A DNA stretch of 21,943 bases, taken from Spirochaetota bacterium. GTDB taxonomy: Bacteria > Spirochaetota > Spirochaetia > Treponematales > Breznakiellaceae. The stretch lies in contig JAEXTK010000203.1 of the NCBI GenBank assembly GCA_023406985.1, forward strand, positions 1-21,943, given 5' to 3'. The notes under the pieces were generated by a model. The model made no database searches. It saw only the letters and a program-made list of their open reading frames with translations, and was not told where the DNA came from. This document shows, in pieces, positions 8,272 through 14,604 of this stretch (positions are counted from its first letter, which is position 1; every line of letters starts with the position of its first letter). The translations under genes were made by a program, and so were the position numbers.

Positions 8272-9543
8272 ATGCCACGAATGAAGCTCGCAGCATCGAT
8301 ACTGCTCTGTGGCCTGGTCACATCGGCACTCGCCATCGATATGTCCAACGACACGTATGTCGACATATCCGAGTACTTGGAAGAGTTGTACGGCATCGAT
8401 CCGAACGAGGGCCTGACCACGCTTCCCACGCTCAACGTCCCCATGGGGGGGCGCGCCGAGGGCATGGGAACCGCCTTTTCCGCGGTATCCGATGACGCGT
8501 CCTTCATCGAATGGAATCCCGCGGGGTCGTCCCGGCTGCAAAGCACCGAGCTCGCCTTCTACCACAACAACTGGATAGCCGACAGCAAGGTCGAAGGCGC
8601 CGTGTTCGCCACCCGGCTCGGCGAGCTCGGCCTCGCGGCGAGCGGGAAATGGCTCTATCTCCCCTTCACCGAATACGACGAGTACGGCGACCGGGCCTCC
8701 AAGGGCTACTATTCGGAAGCCGTGGCCACCCTCAACGCGTCCTACAATCTGCTCGCCGGCTACTACTTCGCCGGCCTCTCCGTCGGAGCGAACCTCAAGG
8801 GCGCGTTCAGGCTCATGCCGGATTATTCCGACGACGCGGGGAACGTGATCGCCGGCTCGGGAAAATCCCAATCCGTCTTCGCCCCCATGGCGGATCTGGG
8901 CGTGCTTACCCGTTTCAATGTCCTGAAATTCTACCAGGCGCGCGAGAAGAACGCGTCCGCGGCCATCGTCTTCAAGAACGTGGGCCCGCCCGCGTTGGAC
9001 GAGCCCCTGCCGACCGCCGTGACCGCCGGCGTCGCCTATAAACCGATCCGGCCCCTGCTCATCGCCTTCGACTATTCCATCCCGATCAACCTGCAGGATC
9101 CCGCGCTGTCGGAACGCCACTATTGGGCGTTCGGACTCTCGACCACGGTGACGAAATTCCTCACCATGCGGACGGGACTGCTCGCCAAGGGCACGAACAT
9201 GCGCTTCACCATCGGCAGCGCGGTCACCCTCATGGGGCTGGATATCGATATCAACTATACCCTGGACCTCCTGACCCAGCTCCAGCCGCTCAACCGCGTG
9301 AGCCTCGGCGCGCGCTTCAGCCTGGGCGATGGAGGACGGGCGGAAAAATCGAAGAAGGTGGATGAGCTCTATCTCCGCGGCCTGGAAGAATACGCTAACG
9401 GCAACCTGGACGAAGCGGTCCGCTACTGGGAAGAGGCCCTCGCGCTGGACAAGGGATTCGATCCCGCGCGGGAAGGGCTCCAGACCATAAAGGACGCGCG
9501 GGCGCTGGAACGGCGGATAGACGACATCCGCCGCCTGGAATAA
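8272..9543 (+). CDS. UPF0164/FadL-type outer-membrane beta-barrel protein with C-terminal TPR
   Basis: About 423 residues. A signal peptide (MPRMKLAASILLCG..., cleavage after ALA near 21) is followed by a FadL/PorV-like N-terminus with the pattern GMGTAFSAVSDDASFIEWNPAG. Alternating aromatic/hydrophobic strands run to about residue 335 and end in RFSLG. A single TPR-like unit (DELYLRGLEEYANGNLDEAV onward) and a charged helix close the protein. Family knowledge: UPF0164 proteins are FadL-like outer-membrane proteins of treponemes, thought to import hydrophobic nutrients; the extra TPR would lie in the periplasm. ATG 8272 is preferred because it gives a standard signal peptide; an ATG at 8251 in the same frame would add seven residues, and neither has a strong Shine-Dalgarno. 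Divergent neighbours suggest a shared envelope role. Confidence 0.85.
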   Translation: MPRMKLAASILLCGLVTSALAIDMSNDTYVDISEYLEELYGIDPNEGLTTLPTLNVPMGGRAEGMGTAFSAVSDDASFIEWNPAGSSRLQSTELAFYHNNWIADSKVEGAVFATRLGELGLAASGKWLYLPFTEYDEYGDRASKGYYSEAVATLNASYNLLAGYYFAGLSVGANLKGAFRLMPDYSDDAGNVIAGSGKSQSVFAPMADLGVLTRFNVLKFYQAREKNASAAIVFKNVGPPALDEPLPTAVTAGVAYKPIRPLLIAFDYSIPINLQDPALSERHYWAFGLSTTVTKFLTMRTGLLAKGTNMRFTIGSAVTLMGLDIDINYTLDLLTQLQPLNRVSLGARFSLGDGGRAEKSKKVDELYLRGLEEYANGNLDEAVRYWEEALALDKGFDPAREGLQTIKDARALERRIDDIRRLE

Positions 9544-9550
9544 GGAGGCC

Positions 9551-9566
9551 GGCCGGGGAACCGGCC
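9551..9566. terminator. Hairpin between convergent genes
   Basis: GGCCGG-GGAA-CCGGCC makes a perfect 6-bp GC stem with a tetraloop, placed in the 31-bp gap between the stops of the UPF0164 gene and the GH57 gene. There is no T-run on either side, so it may be a weak bidirectional terminator or RNA 3'-end stabiliser. Confidence 0.45.
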
Positions 9567-9574
9567 GTTCCGGT

Positions 9575-11170
9575 TCAGCGCTTCGTACGGAAAATCCGGT
9601 AGTTGATGTCCGGGAAGAGGTTGTGCCGGCGCTCCAGGTTCGTGAGCCACTCGGTGCTGATATAGTTGCCGCCCAGCGACTCATAGATCGTGGTGAAGTT
9701 CCGGATGCTCTCTTCGACCCGCGTTCTCGCGTAATCCGGCGAGCTGCGGTCCTGCATCATGTAGGCCCAATCGGACGCCTGCGAGAGCAGGATCTCCCGC
9801 GCGGCCTGATTGAGGGCGCGCTCCTTGAGTCCGCCGTCATCGGGGAACCGCTCCGCGAGTTCGATCATGCGATCCACCGACCGTAGGATATGCCGATACG
9901 ACCAGTCATTCGAGGCGTCGAGCCACGTTTCCGCGTACCCGTTCTTGCCCCAGGTGGAAAACTCGGGGGTCGACGTCTGGGGAACGGTATAGCGGGAGAT
10001 GATGTCGCTCGGAGCGACGAACTCCAAGCCTTCGCGTTCGCCGCCCCTGCGGAAGAGTTCTTCCAGGAAGGCCGGCCCCTCGAACCACCAGTGGCCGAAA
10101 AGTTCGGCGTTGTACGCGCAGACCGCGAGCCCGCCGTCCGAGTCTCCCGAAAGGCCGGCGACCGATTCCGCGGTCGCGGCCCGCGCGTCCAGGAACGCTT
10201 GCGCGTGGGCGGCGACGCGCTCGGCCGCCCGATCCGGATCGTAGAGGACCTTATCCATGCCCTGGCCGGTGACGGCCCAATATTTGAAGCCGGTGGCCGT
10301 CCGCGTTCCTCCCGGCTCCAGGAAGGTCTCCACGGCGTGGGCGGGGAGATCGTAACCGATATCCCGATAGAAATCCCGGTACGCCGGATCCGCGGGAAAG
10401 CCGGTTTCCGCGTCCCAGATCTCGCGGGAAGCCGCGAAATCCCGCGCGAAGACGGTGAGTCCCGCGGGCGTCCTGATCGGCGCGAAACTGCCCTTCTCCG
10501 GCATGGGCTCGGCGAACGCCATCCCGTGCGTATCCACGATCGTGTACGCGAAATTGTACGCGCGCAGGTATTCGTCCACGCCCGGGAACCAGCCGAGTTC
10601 CGGCAGCCAGAATCCCTGCGGGTTCCTGCCGAAACTGTTTCGATGGCTCGCGGCCGCGACCTCGATCTGCGCCTGCAGGGCTTCGGGGTACGAGGCGAGG
10701 AAGGGCAGGAAGGCGTGGGTAGCCGCCGTGGTCAGCAGCTCGATCCGCCCCCTCTTATGGTAGAAATCGAAGGCCTTGAGGATGTCGCGTTCGTAGCGCT
10801 CGGTGAACAGGACGCGGTCTTCCACCGCCCGGTCGTAATAGAGGCGCGCGAGGCGGTTTTCGGCCGCGTTCCGCTCCGTCCGTTCCACCTCTTTCGCGCC
10901 GAGTTCGATGAGCCGATCGAGGTGCTCCACGTACCGATCGCGCAGGAACTCGTCCTGAAGCATCTGGCACAGCGTCGGTGAGAAGGAAAGGGCGAGCCGA
11001 TACCGGACATGATCGGCGTCGAGCCGTTCGAAGACGCGGAGCAAGGGAAGGTAGGTCTCGGATATCGCTTCAAAAAGCCAGCGCTCTTCCAGGAACTTCG
11101 GATGTTCGGGATGGCGAACGAAGGGAAGGTGCGCATGGAGGACGAGGGCGACGGCATGGTGGGAAGTCAT
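9575..11170 (-). CDS. GH57 / DUF1957 1,4-alpha-glucan branching-enzyme-like protein
   Basis: 531 residues, a typical GH57 branching-enzyme length. It has N-terminal LVLHAHLPFVRHPEH (substrate-site His region), FWLPELGWFPG with the expected nucleophile Glu (E191), YNAELFGHWWFEGP (352-366), and a C-terminal DUF1957 helical domain with STWGKNGYAETWLD and ASDWAYMM. Family knowledge: these cytosolic enzymes form alpha-1,6 branches in glycogen using Glu plus an Asp located in the DxELFGHWW motif. Here that Asp is Asn: residue 354, codon AAC at 10109-10111, read directly from the sequence. Either activity is lost or altered, or another acid takes over. It is the second gene of an operon with DUF4912 (12-bp gap; GAGG about 10 bases before the ATG). 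A glycoside hydrolase of related specificity is the alternative. Confidence 0.9.
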   Translation of the reverse strand: MTSHHAVALVLHAHLPFVRHPEHPKFLEERWLFEAISETYLPLLRVFERLDADHVRYRLALSFSPTLCQMLQDEFLRDRYVEHLDRLIELGAKEVERTERNAAENRLARLYYDRAVEDRVLFTERYERDILKAFDFYHKRGRIELLTTAATHAFLPFLASYPEALQAQIEVAAASHRNSFGRNPQGFWLPELGWFPGVDEYLRAYNFAYTIVDTHGMAFAEPMPEKGSFAPIRTPAGLTVFARDFAASREIWDAETGFPADPAYRDFYRDIGYDLPAHAVETFLEPGGTRTATGFKYWAVTGQGMDKVLYDPDRAAERVAAHAQAFLDARAATAESVAGLSGDSDGGLAVCAYNAELFGHWWFEGPAFLEELFRRGGEREGLEFVAPSDIISRYTVPQTSTPEFSTWGKNGYAETWLDASNDWSYRHILRSVDRMIELAERFPDDGGLKERALNQAAREILLSQASDWAYMMQDRSSPDYARTRVEESIRNFTTIYESLGGNYISTEWLTNLERRHNLFPDINYRIFRTKR

Positions 11171-11182
11171 CGGGCACGCACC

Positions 11183-11842
11183 TCAGTATTCGCAGCGTTG
11201 GAGAAGCCGGGACTGGCGATCGGCGCCATCGAGCACGCGGAAGTCCGCGACTCCCGATAAGGAAAGCAGGGAAGCCGCCGGGCCGTCCATGGCCGCGAGG
11301 CCCGCGGAACCGCGCGGTACGCGGAAGGGGGCCGAAGAGGCCAAGACGGATTCTTCGCGGTCGCGCACGGCGCAGAGATCGACGCGGTACCATCCGCCGC
11401 CCCGGGGCAGGCACAAGTACCAGGCGGTATCCTCGGGCTCTATCGCGACGGTGAACGCCCCGTTTTCGGAGCCGGGCCGGGAGGCCGGAAGCGGACACAC
11501 CCGCAGGCGATACCCGCCGAACTCGCCCGCCTTCTCCCAGGCCTCGCGATCCGATCCCTTGATCTCCCAAAAGGCGAACGCCCAGAACGGATCGCGGAGC
11601 AGCACCCCGATGAACGTGGCGTTGTAGTTCTCGGGCAGGCCGCTCGAAGGCGCCGCCTGATCGTCCTCCACGAGATCGTCGGCCTCGTCCTCTTCGTCGG
11701 CGCTCGCGTCGAGCAGTTCCTCGATGACGAAGATCCGGTTCAGTTCGGGGGGAAAGTCGATCCCAAGACGGGCCGCGAGTTCGGCGAGGTCGTCGGTGGA
11801 CAGGGTTTCGAGATAAGACCTGGTCAGCCGCTGGTCGTCCAT
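11183..11842 (-). CDS. DUF4912 protein with N-terminal SAP/Rho_N-like segment
   Basis: About 219 residues from the preferred ATG at 11842. Residues 1-45 (LETLSTDDLAELAARLGID... and a following helix) resemble a SAP/Rho_N-type helical motif. An Asp/Glu-rich linker follows (about 46-62), then the DUF4912 domain beginning LPENYNATFIGVLLRDPFW with the typical FAFWEIKG, continuing as beta strands with a WYRVDL core near its end. Family knowledge: DUF4912 is often next to GH57 branching enzymes and its beta-sandwich look suggests a carbohydrate-binding or scaffolding role; this is not proven. The next gene, 12 bp downstream, is the GH57 protein. In-frame ATGs at 11854 and a start at 11881 are rejected because a good promoter (-10 at 11853-11858) would lie inside them. 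Confidence 0.83.
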   Translation of the reverse strand: MDDQRLTRSYLETLSTDDLAELAARLGIDFPPELNRIFVIEELLDASADEEDEADDLVEDDQAAPSSGLPENYNATFIGVLLRDPFWAFAFWEIKGSDREAWEKAGEFGGYRLRVCPLPASRPGSENGAFTVAIEPEDTAWYLCLPRGGGWYRVDLCAVRDREESVLASSAPFRVPRGSAGLAAMDGPAASLLSLSGVADFRVLDGADRQSRLLQRCEY

Positions 11843-11852
11843 ATTTCGGCCT

Positions 11853-11881
11853 ATCATGGGAAAAAGGGGGGGCAGTGTCAA
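11853..11881 (-). promoter_or_regulatory. Sigma-70-type promoter for DUF4912-GH57 operon
   Basis: On the minus strand a consensus TTGACA (11876-11881) is followed after 17 bp (a C-run then a T-run) by CATGAT (11853-11858). Transcription would start only a few bases before the ATG at 11842, giving a nearly leaderless mRNA. Confidence 0.5.
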
Positions 11882-11899
11882 GCCGGATCGAAGCGAGCG

Positions 11900-12385
11900 C
11901 TAGGGGACGAGGGCTTCGCCGAGCGTAGGCCCTGCAGGCGGCGCGTCCAGGGCGTCGGCGTCCACGCGGTCCTGGGGCTTCCCCGTGGCCCGCTTGTTCC
12001 GCACGAGTTCCGCCCTCCCGATGAAGAACACCTCCGTCCCCCCGAAGGAGCCGGGGAACCGCGCGGTCCACGCCTCCCCCCAGGCGACGCCGTCTATCGC
12101 GGAGACGATATCCACCCGCTCCGGGGGATAGCCGATGGAGACGAGACGATCGGGCGTCATGAAATCATCGCGGCAGAGGCCCAAACCAGCGAACCCGAAA
12201 TCTTCGAGCGCGGAGAGAACGCGGCCGGCATTTTCGGGGGCGGGATTCACGAAGAGGTCGAGATCGCCCGTGAAGCGCGGATAGCCGTGGAACGCGACGG
12301 CGTAGCCGCCCACGATGAGGTATTCGGCTTTATGGGCGTTTAAGCACCGAAACAACTCGACGAAGTCCCGAGGCGCTTCGACCAT
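11900..12385 (-). CDS. Nucleotidyltransferase-fold protein (MNT/DUF6036-like)
   Basis: 161 residues. The nucleotidyltransferase signature is intact: GG at 26-27 in YLIVGGYAVAFHGYPRFTG, then DLD (D41, D43), and a third acidic residue in RVDIV (D92). This matches small Pol-beta-superfamily proteins of the MNT/DUF6036 kind, several of which are parts of toxin-antitoxin or defence-like pairs; some transfer NMP to partner proteins or tRNA. The start is firm: AGGAGG seven bases before the ATG. Its first 56 bp overlap, out of frame, the end of a 68-residue gene whose RRQYYG codons contain this ribosome-binding site and start. Substrate unknown. It is not aminoglycoside-specific by anything visible. 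Confidence 0.85.
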   Translation of the reverse strand: MVEAPRDFVELFRCLNAHKAEYLIVGGYAVAFHGYPRFTGDLDLFVNPAPENAGRVLSALEDFGFAGLGLCRDDFMTPDRLVSIGYPPERVDIVSAIDGVAWGEAWTARFPGSFGGTEVFFIGRAELVRNKRATGKPQDRVDADALDAPPAGPTLGEALVP

Positions 12386-12536
12386 AGTACTGCCTCCTCA
12401 GGAATTCTACGGCGGCGAGCCGTTCTTCCGTCGGACGCGAGAGCCAGAAATCGCGGTCGGCGCGTCCCGACGATGAGCGGCGGTCTCCACCTGCTTCCCG
12501 ATCGATGCCGACGCGAAGAACATGACGTTCTATCAT
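12330..12536 (-). CDS. 68-residue partner protein overlapping the nucleotidyltransferase gene
   Basis: A small basic/acidic helical protein (MIERHVLRVG...) with the segment DRDFWLSRPTEERLAAVEFL then RRQYYG. From memory, short proteins with a W-x-S-x-T-P-E-E-R-L-x-A-V-E-x-L-R-x-Q-Y-Y-G pattern commonly precede MNT/DUF6036 nucleotidyltransferase genes and look like the second half of a two-gene pair. It ends 56 bp inside the nucleotidyltransferase gene in another frame. No strong Shine-Dalgarno precedes ATG 12536, but a good promoter lies just upstream, so the mRNA would have a very short leader. An alternative in-frame ATG at 12554 would add six residues but lies in the -10 region. The role as antitoxin or substrate is inference. 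Confidence 0.68.
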   Translation of the reverse strand: MIERHVLRVGIDREAGGDRRSSSGRADRDFWLSRPTEERLAAVEFLRRQYYGRSASGLRRVVSVLKRP

Positions 12537-12549
12537 GCCGGCAGTGTAC

Positions 12550-12578
12550 AGCATAGGGCGCGAGCGCGTCAAAGGCAA
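12550..12578 (-). promoter_or_regulatory. Promoter for the small-protein/nucleotidyltransferase pair
   Basis: TTGCCT (12573-12578) and TATGCT (12550-12555) on the minus strand, separated by 17 bp. The -35 lies in the last codons of the upstream rluA-type gene, so the pair can be transcribed independently; expected leader about six bases. Confidence 0.42.
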
Positions 12579-13240
12579 GGTCGAGCGTTCAAGGTTCCGC
12601 GGTCCAGGCCGAGCGCGGCCATGCAGGGCTCGAAGTGGTCGGGCAGAGGAGAAGTCAGGTCGAGGGGGGCGCCCCCAGGTCGAGGGACGACGAGCCGGTG
12701 GGCGTGGAGCAGGAGGCGCCGGACGCCGAGTTCTTTCCGGAGGCGCTTGTTGAGGGCGAAATCGCCGTACTTGTCGTCGCCGAGGATCGGGTGCCCGATC
12801 CCCGCGAGGTGGATGCGGATCTGGTGCATGCGCCCGGTACCGAGTTCCAATTCGAGGAGGGAGAATGGCTCGGCGGAGGCGCGCACGCGGTACCGGGTGA
12901 GCGCGTTTTTCTGGTTGCCGCGGGCGCCGACCGGATCGTCGATGGCGCCTTCGGCCGCGGCGGGGCGGCCCGCGCAGACGGCGAGATAGACCTTGCGCAC
13001 CGCGCGCCCCGCGAACAACGAAGCGTAGTAGGCGGCCGCCCGTTTGGTTTTGGCCACGAGGATGAGCCCCGAGGTATCCTTGTCCAGGCGATGGACCAGG
13101 AACGCGCGCTCGCCGAGGTGCAGGGCCACCACGTCGTCCAGGGAGGCGCCGACCCGCTCCCCGCCTTGCACGGCGAGCCCCGCCTTCTTGTCGACCACGA
13201 TGATTTCCTCGTCCTCGTGGACGATCGCGAGTTCCCGCAT
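12569..13240 (-). CDS. RluA-family pseudouridine synthase
   Basis: 223 residues, cytoplasmic. The RluA catalytic motif HRLDKDTSGLILVAK has the catalytic Asp at 53; the family pattern continues with KVYLAVCAGRP and GRMHQIRIHLAGIGHPILGDDKYG. There is no N-terminal S4 RNA-binding domain (the chain starts directly with VHEDEEIIVVDKKAG), so it is a short RluA/TruC-like member that converts uridine to pseudouridine in rRNA or tRNA; the exact target cannot be told from sequence alone. GGAGG four bases before the ATG supports the start. It is divergent from the transglutaminase-like gene, with overlapping promoters near 13328-13356, and 32 bp upstream of the small-protein gene. Confidence 0.93.
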   Translation of the reverse strand: MRELAIVHEDEEIIVVDKKAGLAVQGGERVGASLDDVVALHLGERAFLVHRLDKDTSGLILVAKTKRAAAYYASLFAGRAVRKVYLAVCAGRPAAAEGAIDDPVGARGNQKNALTRYRVRASAEPFSLLELELGTGRMHQIRIHLAGIGHPILGDDKYGDFALNKRLRKELGVRRLLLHAHRLVVPRPGGAPLDLTSPLPDHFEPCMAALGLDRGTLNARPCL

Positions 13241-13327
13241 GACGCCTCCGGTTCCCGTTCTTGCGCATTCTCGCGGCCGGCCGCGCGTTCCCGCGCGACC
13301 GCGACCTCGCGCGCGGACGCGCCTTCG

Positions 13328-13356
13328 ATTATAGTGATCCCATGAACAAGCCGTCC
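13328..13356 (-). promoter_or_regulatory. Overlapping divergent promoters: rluA-type gene and transglutaminase-like gene
   Basis: On the minus strand a perfect TATAAT (13328-13333) with a weaker TGGACG-like -35 at 18 bp (13352-13357) could drive the pseudouridine synthase. On the plus strand TATAGT (13330-13335) sits only six bases before the ATG of the transglutaminase-like gene, with no clear -35. The two -10 boxes overlap, so the two transcripts should compete. Confidence 0.4.
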
Positions 13357-14568
13357 AGACGGGGGAACGCGGGCGCGGCCCCGATCCTCTTCGTCCTCGC
13401 GATGCTCTGCTTCCATCCGGCCCTCCTCGCCGCCGACCAACTCGTCTCGCCCACGTGGGGCTTTTCGCTGGATTTGCCGGAGGGCTACGGCCTCGTCGAG
13501 GGCGACGGCCGCAGCCGCTTCTCCTTCGCCTCCGATGCGGGAGGCCGCGTCGATCTCATCGTCTATCCCGCCGACCGGTTCGCATCCATGGACGAGGTCG
13601 TCCGGAAGACCGAGGCGGGCCTCAAGGCCCGCATGGAATCGAGCGCCTTCTCCTACCGCGGCAAAGAGGCCGTGCTCATGTCGTTGGCCTTCGAGATGGG
13701 CGGGGAGCCGCTGGAAGGCTGGGGACTCTGCGTCCAGCTCGCGCCGCCCTCCGATGCCGCGAACGGCAAGCGGCCCCTCCTCCTCGCCCTCGCCTACGGG
13801 CCGGCCGGCGCGGAGGGGCTCGACGGCTTCCACCGATCGGCGCTCGATTCGATCGCGCCGACGGCCGCCGACAAGCTCGCGCCCGGGCCCCTTTCGGTCT
13901 TCGCCTACCCCGCCGAGGGCAGGAAGACCGTCCGCATCGCCGGCCTGGGCGCGGAGGCGACGATCGACGCGAGCGACGCGGAGGCGGCCAAAGCCCTCGT
14001 GGACCGCGAGTTCGCCGTGCTCACCCGGTACGCCGAATCGCCGCTCTGGAAGGAAGCGTGGAGTCGATTCTATCGGTTCATCTATCGGGATTCCTACGAG
14101 CGCCTCGCGGACATCGCCCTCGGCGCGGAACGCGCCTTCGACCATGCGGAGGGTGCGCGGGAGGCCGCGGCCGACAAGGCCGGGGCCGTCAAGGCCGCGG
14201 ACGGCGCCGAGCGCCTCTTAGCCGCGCGCGTCCTCGCCTGGGTCCAAGGTTTCGCCTACGAGCGGAATCTCATGGGCAGCGACTTCGTGGACCTCGTGAC
14301 CGCCGCGACCGAAGGCTCGGGCGACTGCGACAGCCGCGCCCTCCTCTTCGCCGTCGTGCTCATGCACGCGGGCGTCGAGGCCGCGATCATGGTCTCCCGC
14401 GATTACGCCCACGCGATGGGCCTCGTCGCCGCGGAAGGTTCGGGAGCGCGGTTCGAGCTCGGCGACCGGAAATGGCTCGTCGCGGAGACCACGGCCAAGG
14501 TGCCGCTCGGCCTCATCGGCAATAAGACCGCGGACAGCGCGAAGTGGCTCGGGATACTCCTGCAATAG
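13342..14568 (+). CDS. Exported transglutaminase-like (papain-fold) protein
   Basis: 408 residues from ATG 13342. Signal peptide: basic start, core GAAPILFVLAMLCFHPALLA, cleavage near 31. Residues about 35-290 are an unassigned beta-rich then helical region. The C-terminal domain (about 290-408) has a transglutaminase-like triad: Cys329 in GSGDCDSRALLFAVVL, His357 in YAHAMGLV, and acidic Glu382 in KWLVAETTAKVPLG. Family knowledge: bacterial proteins with this GDCxxxA...H...E arrangement are cysteine peptidases, cross-linkers or inactive binding domains; substrate unknown. ATG 13342 is chosen over an upstream in-frame start at 13261 because only the shorter form begins with the signal peptide, and TATAGT ends six bases upstream (no Shine-Dalgarno, perhaps leaderless). 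Ala/Lys-rich low complexity near 271-290. Confidence 0.85.
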   Translation: MNKPSRRGNAGAAPILFVLAMLCFHPALLAADQLVSPTWGFSLDLPEGYGLVEGDGRSRFSFASDAGGRVDLIVYPADRFASMDEVVRKTEAGLKARMESSAFSYRGKEAVLMSLAFEMGGEPLEGWGLCVQLAPPSDAANGKRPLLLALAYGPAGAEGLDGFHRSALDSIAPTAADKLAPGPLSVFAYPAEGRKTVRIAGLGAEATIDASDAEAAKALVDREFAVLTRYAESPLWKEAWSRFYRFIYRDSYERLADIALGAERAFDHAEGAREAAADKAGAVKAADGAERLLAARVLAWVQGFAYERNLMGSDFVDLVTAATEGSGDCDSRALLFAVVLMHAGVEAAIMVSRDYAHAMGLVAAEGSGARFELGDRKWLVAETTAKVPLGLIGNKTADSAKWLGILLQ

Positions 14569-14583
14569 CGGCGCGCGCGGCCG

Positions 14584-14601
14584 CCGCTCCGCGGAGAGCG
14601 G
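14584..14601. terminator. Hairpin between convergent genes
   Basis: CCGCTC-CGCGGA-GAGCGG, a perfect 6-bp stem whose loop can pair further, lies between the stops of the transglutaminase-like gene and the thymidine-kinase-like gene (36-bp gap). No T-run follows on either strand; probably a weak or factor-assisted terminator. Confidence 0.4.
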
Positions 14602-14604
14602 GCC

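Noticed and set aside
8170..9684. Minus-strand open frame over the UPF0164 gene
   Set aside because: Its product lacks family features, while the plus strand encodes a signal peptide, FadL-like start and TPR unit.
12655..14145. Minus-strand 496-codon frame opposite the transglutaminase-like gene
   Set aside because: Fuses antisense of one real gene with an out-of-frame reading of the pseudouridine synthase; no motif is visible.
14131..14220. Repeated GGCC-rich stretch in the transglutaminase-like gene
   Set aside because: Encodes an Ala/Lys/Glu low-complexity segment; irregular units, not a true tandem repeat.
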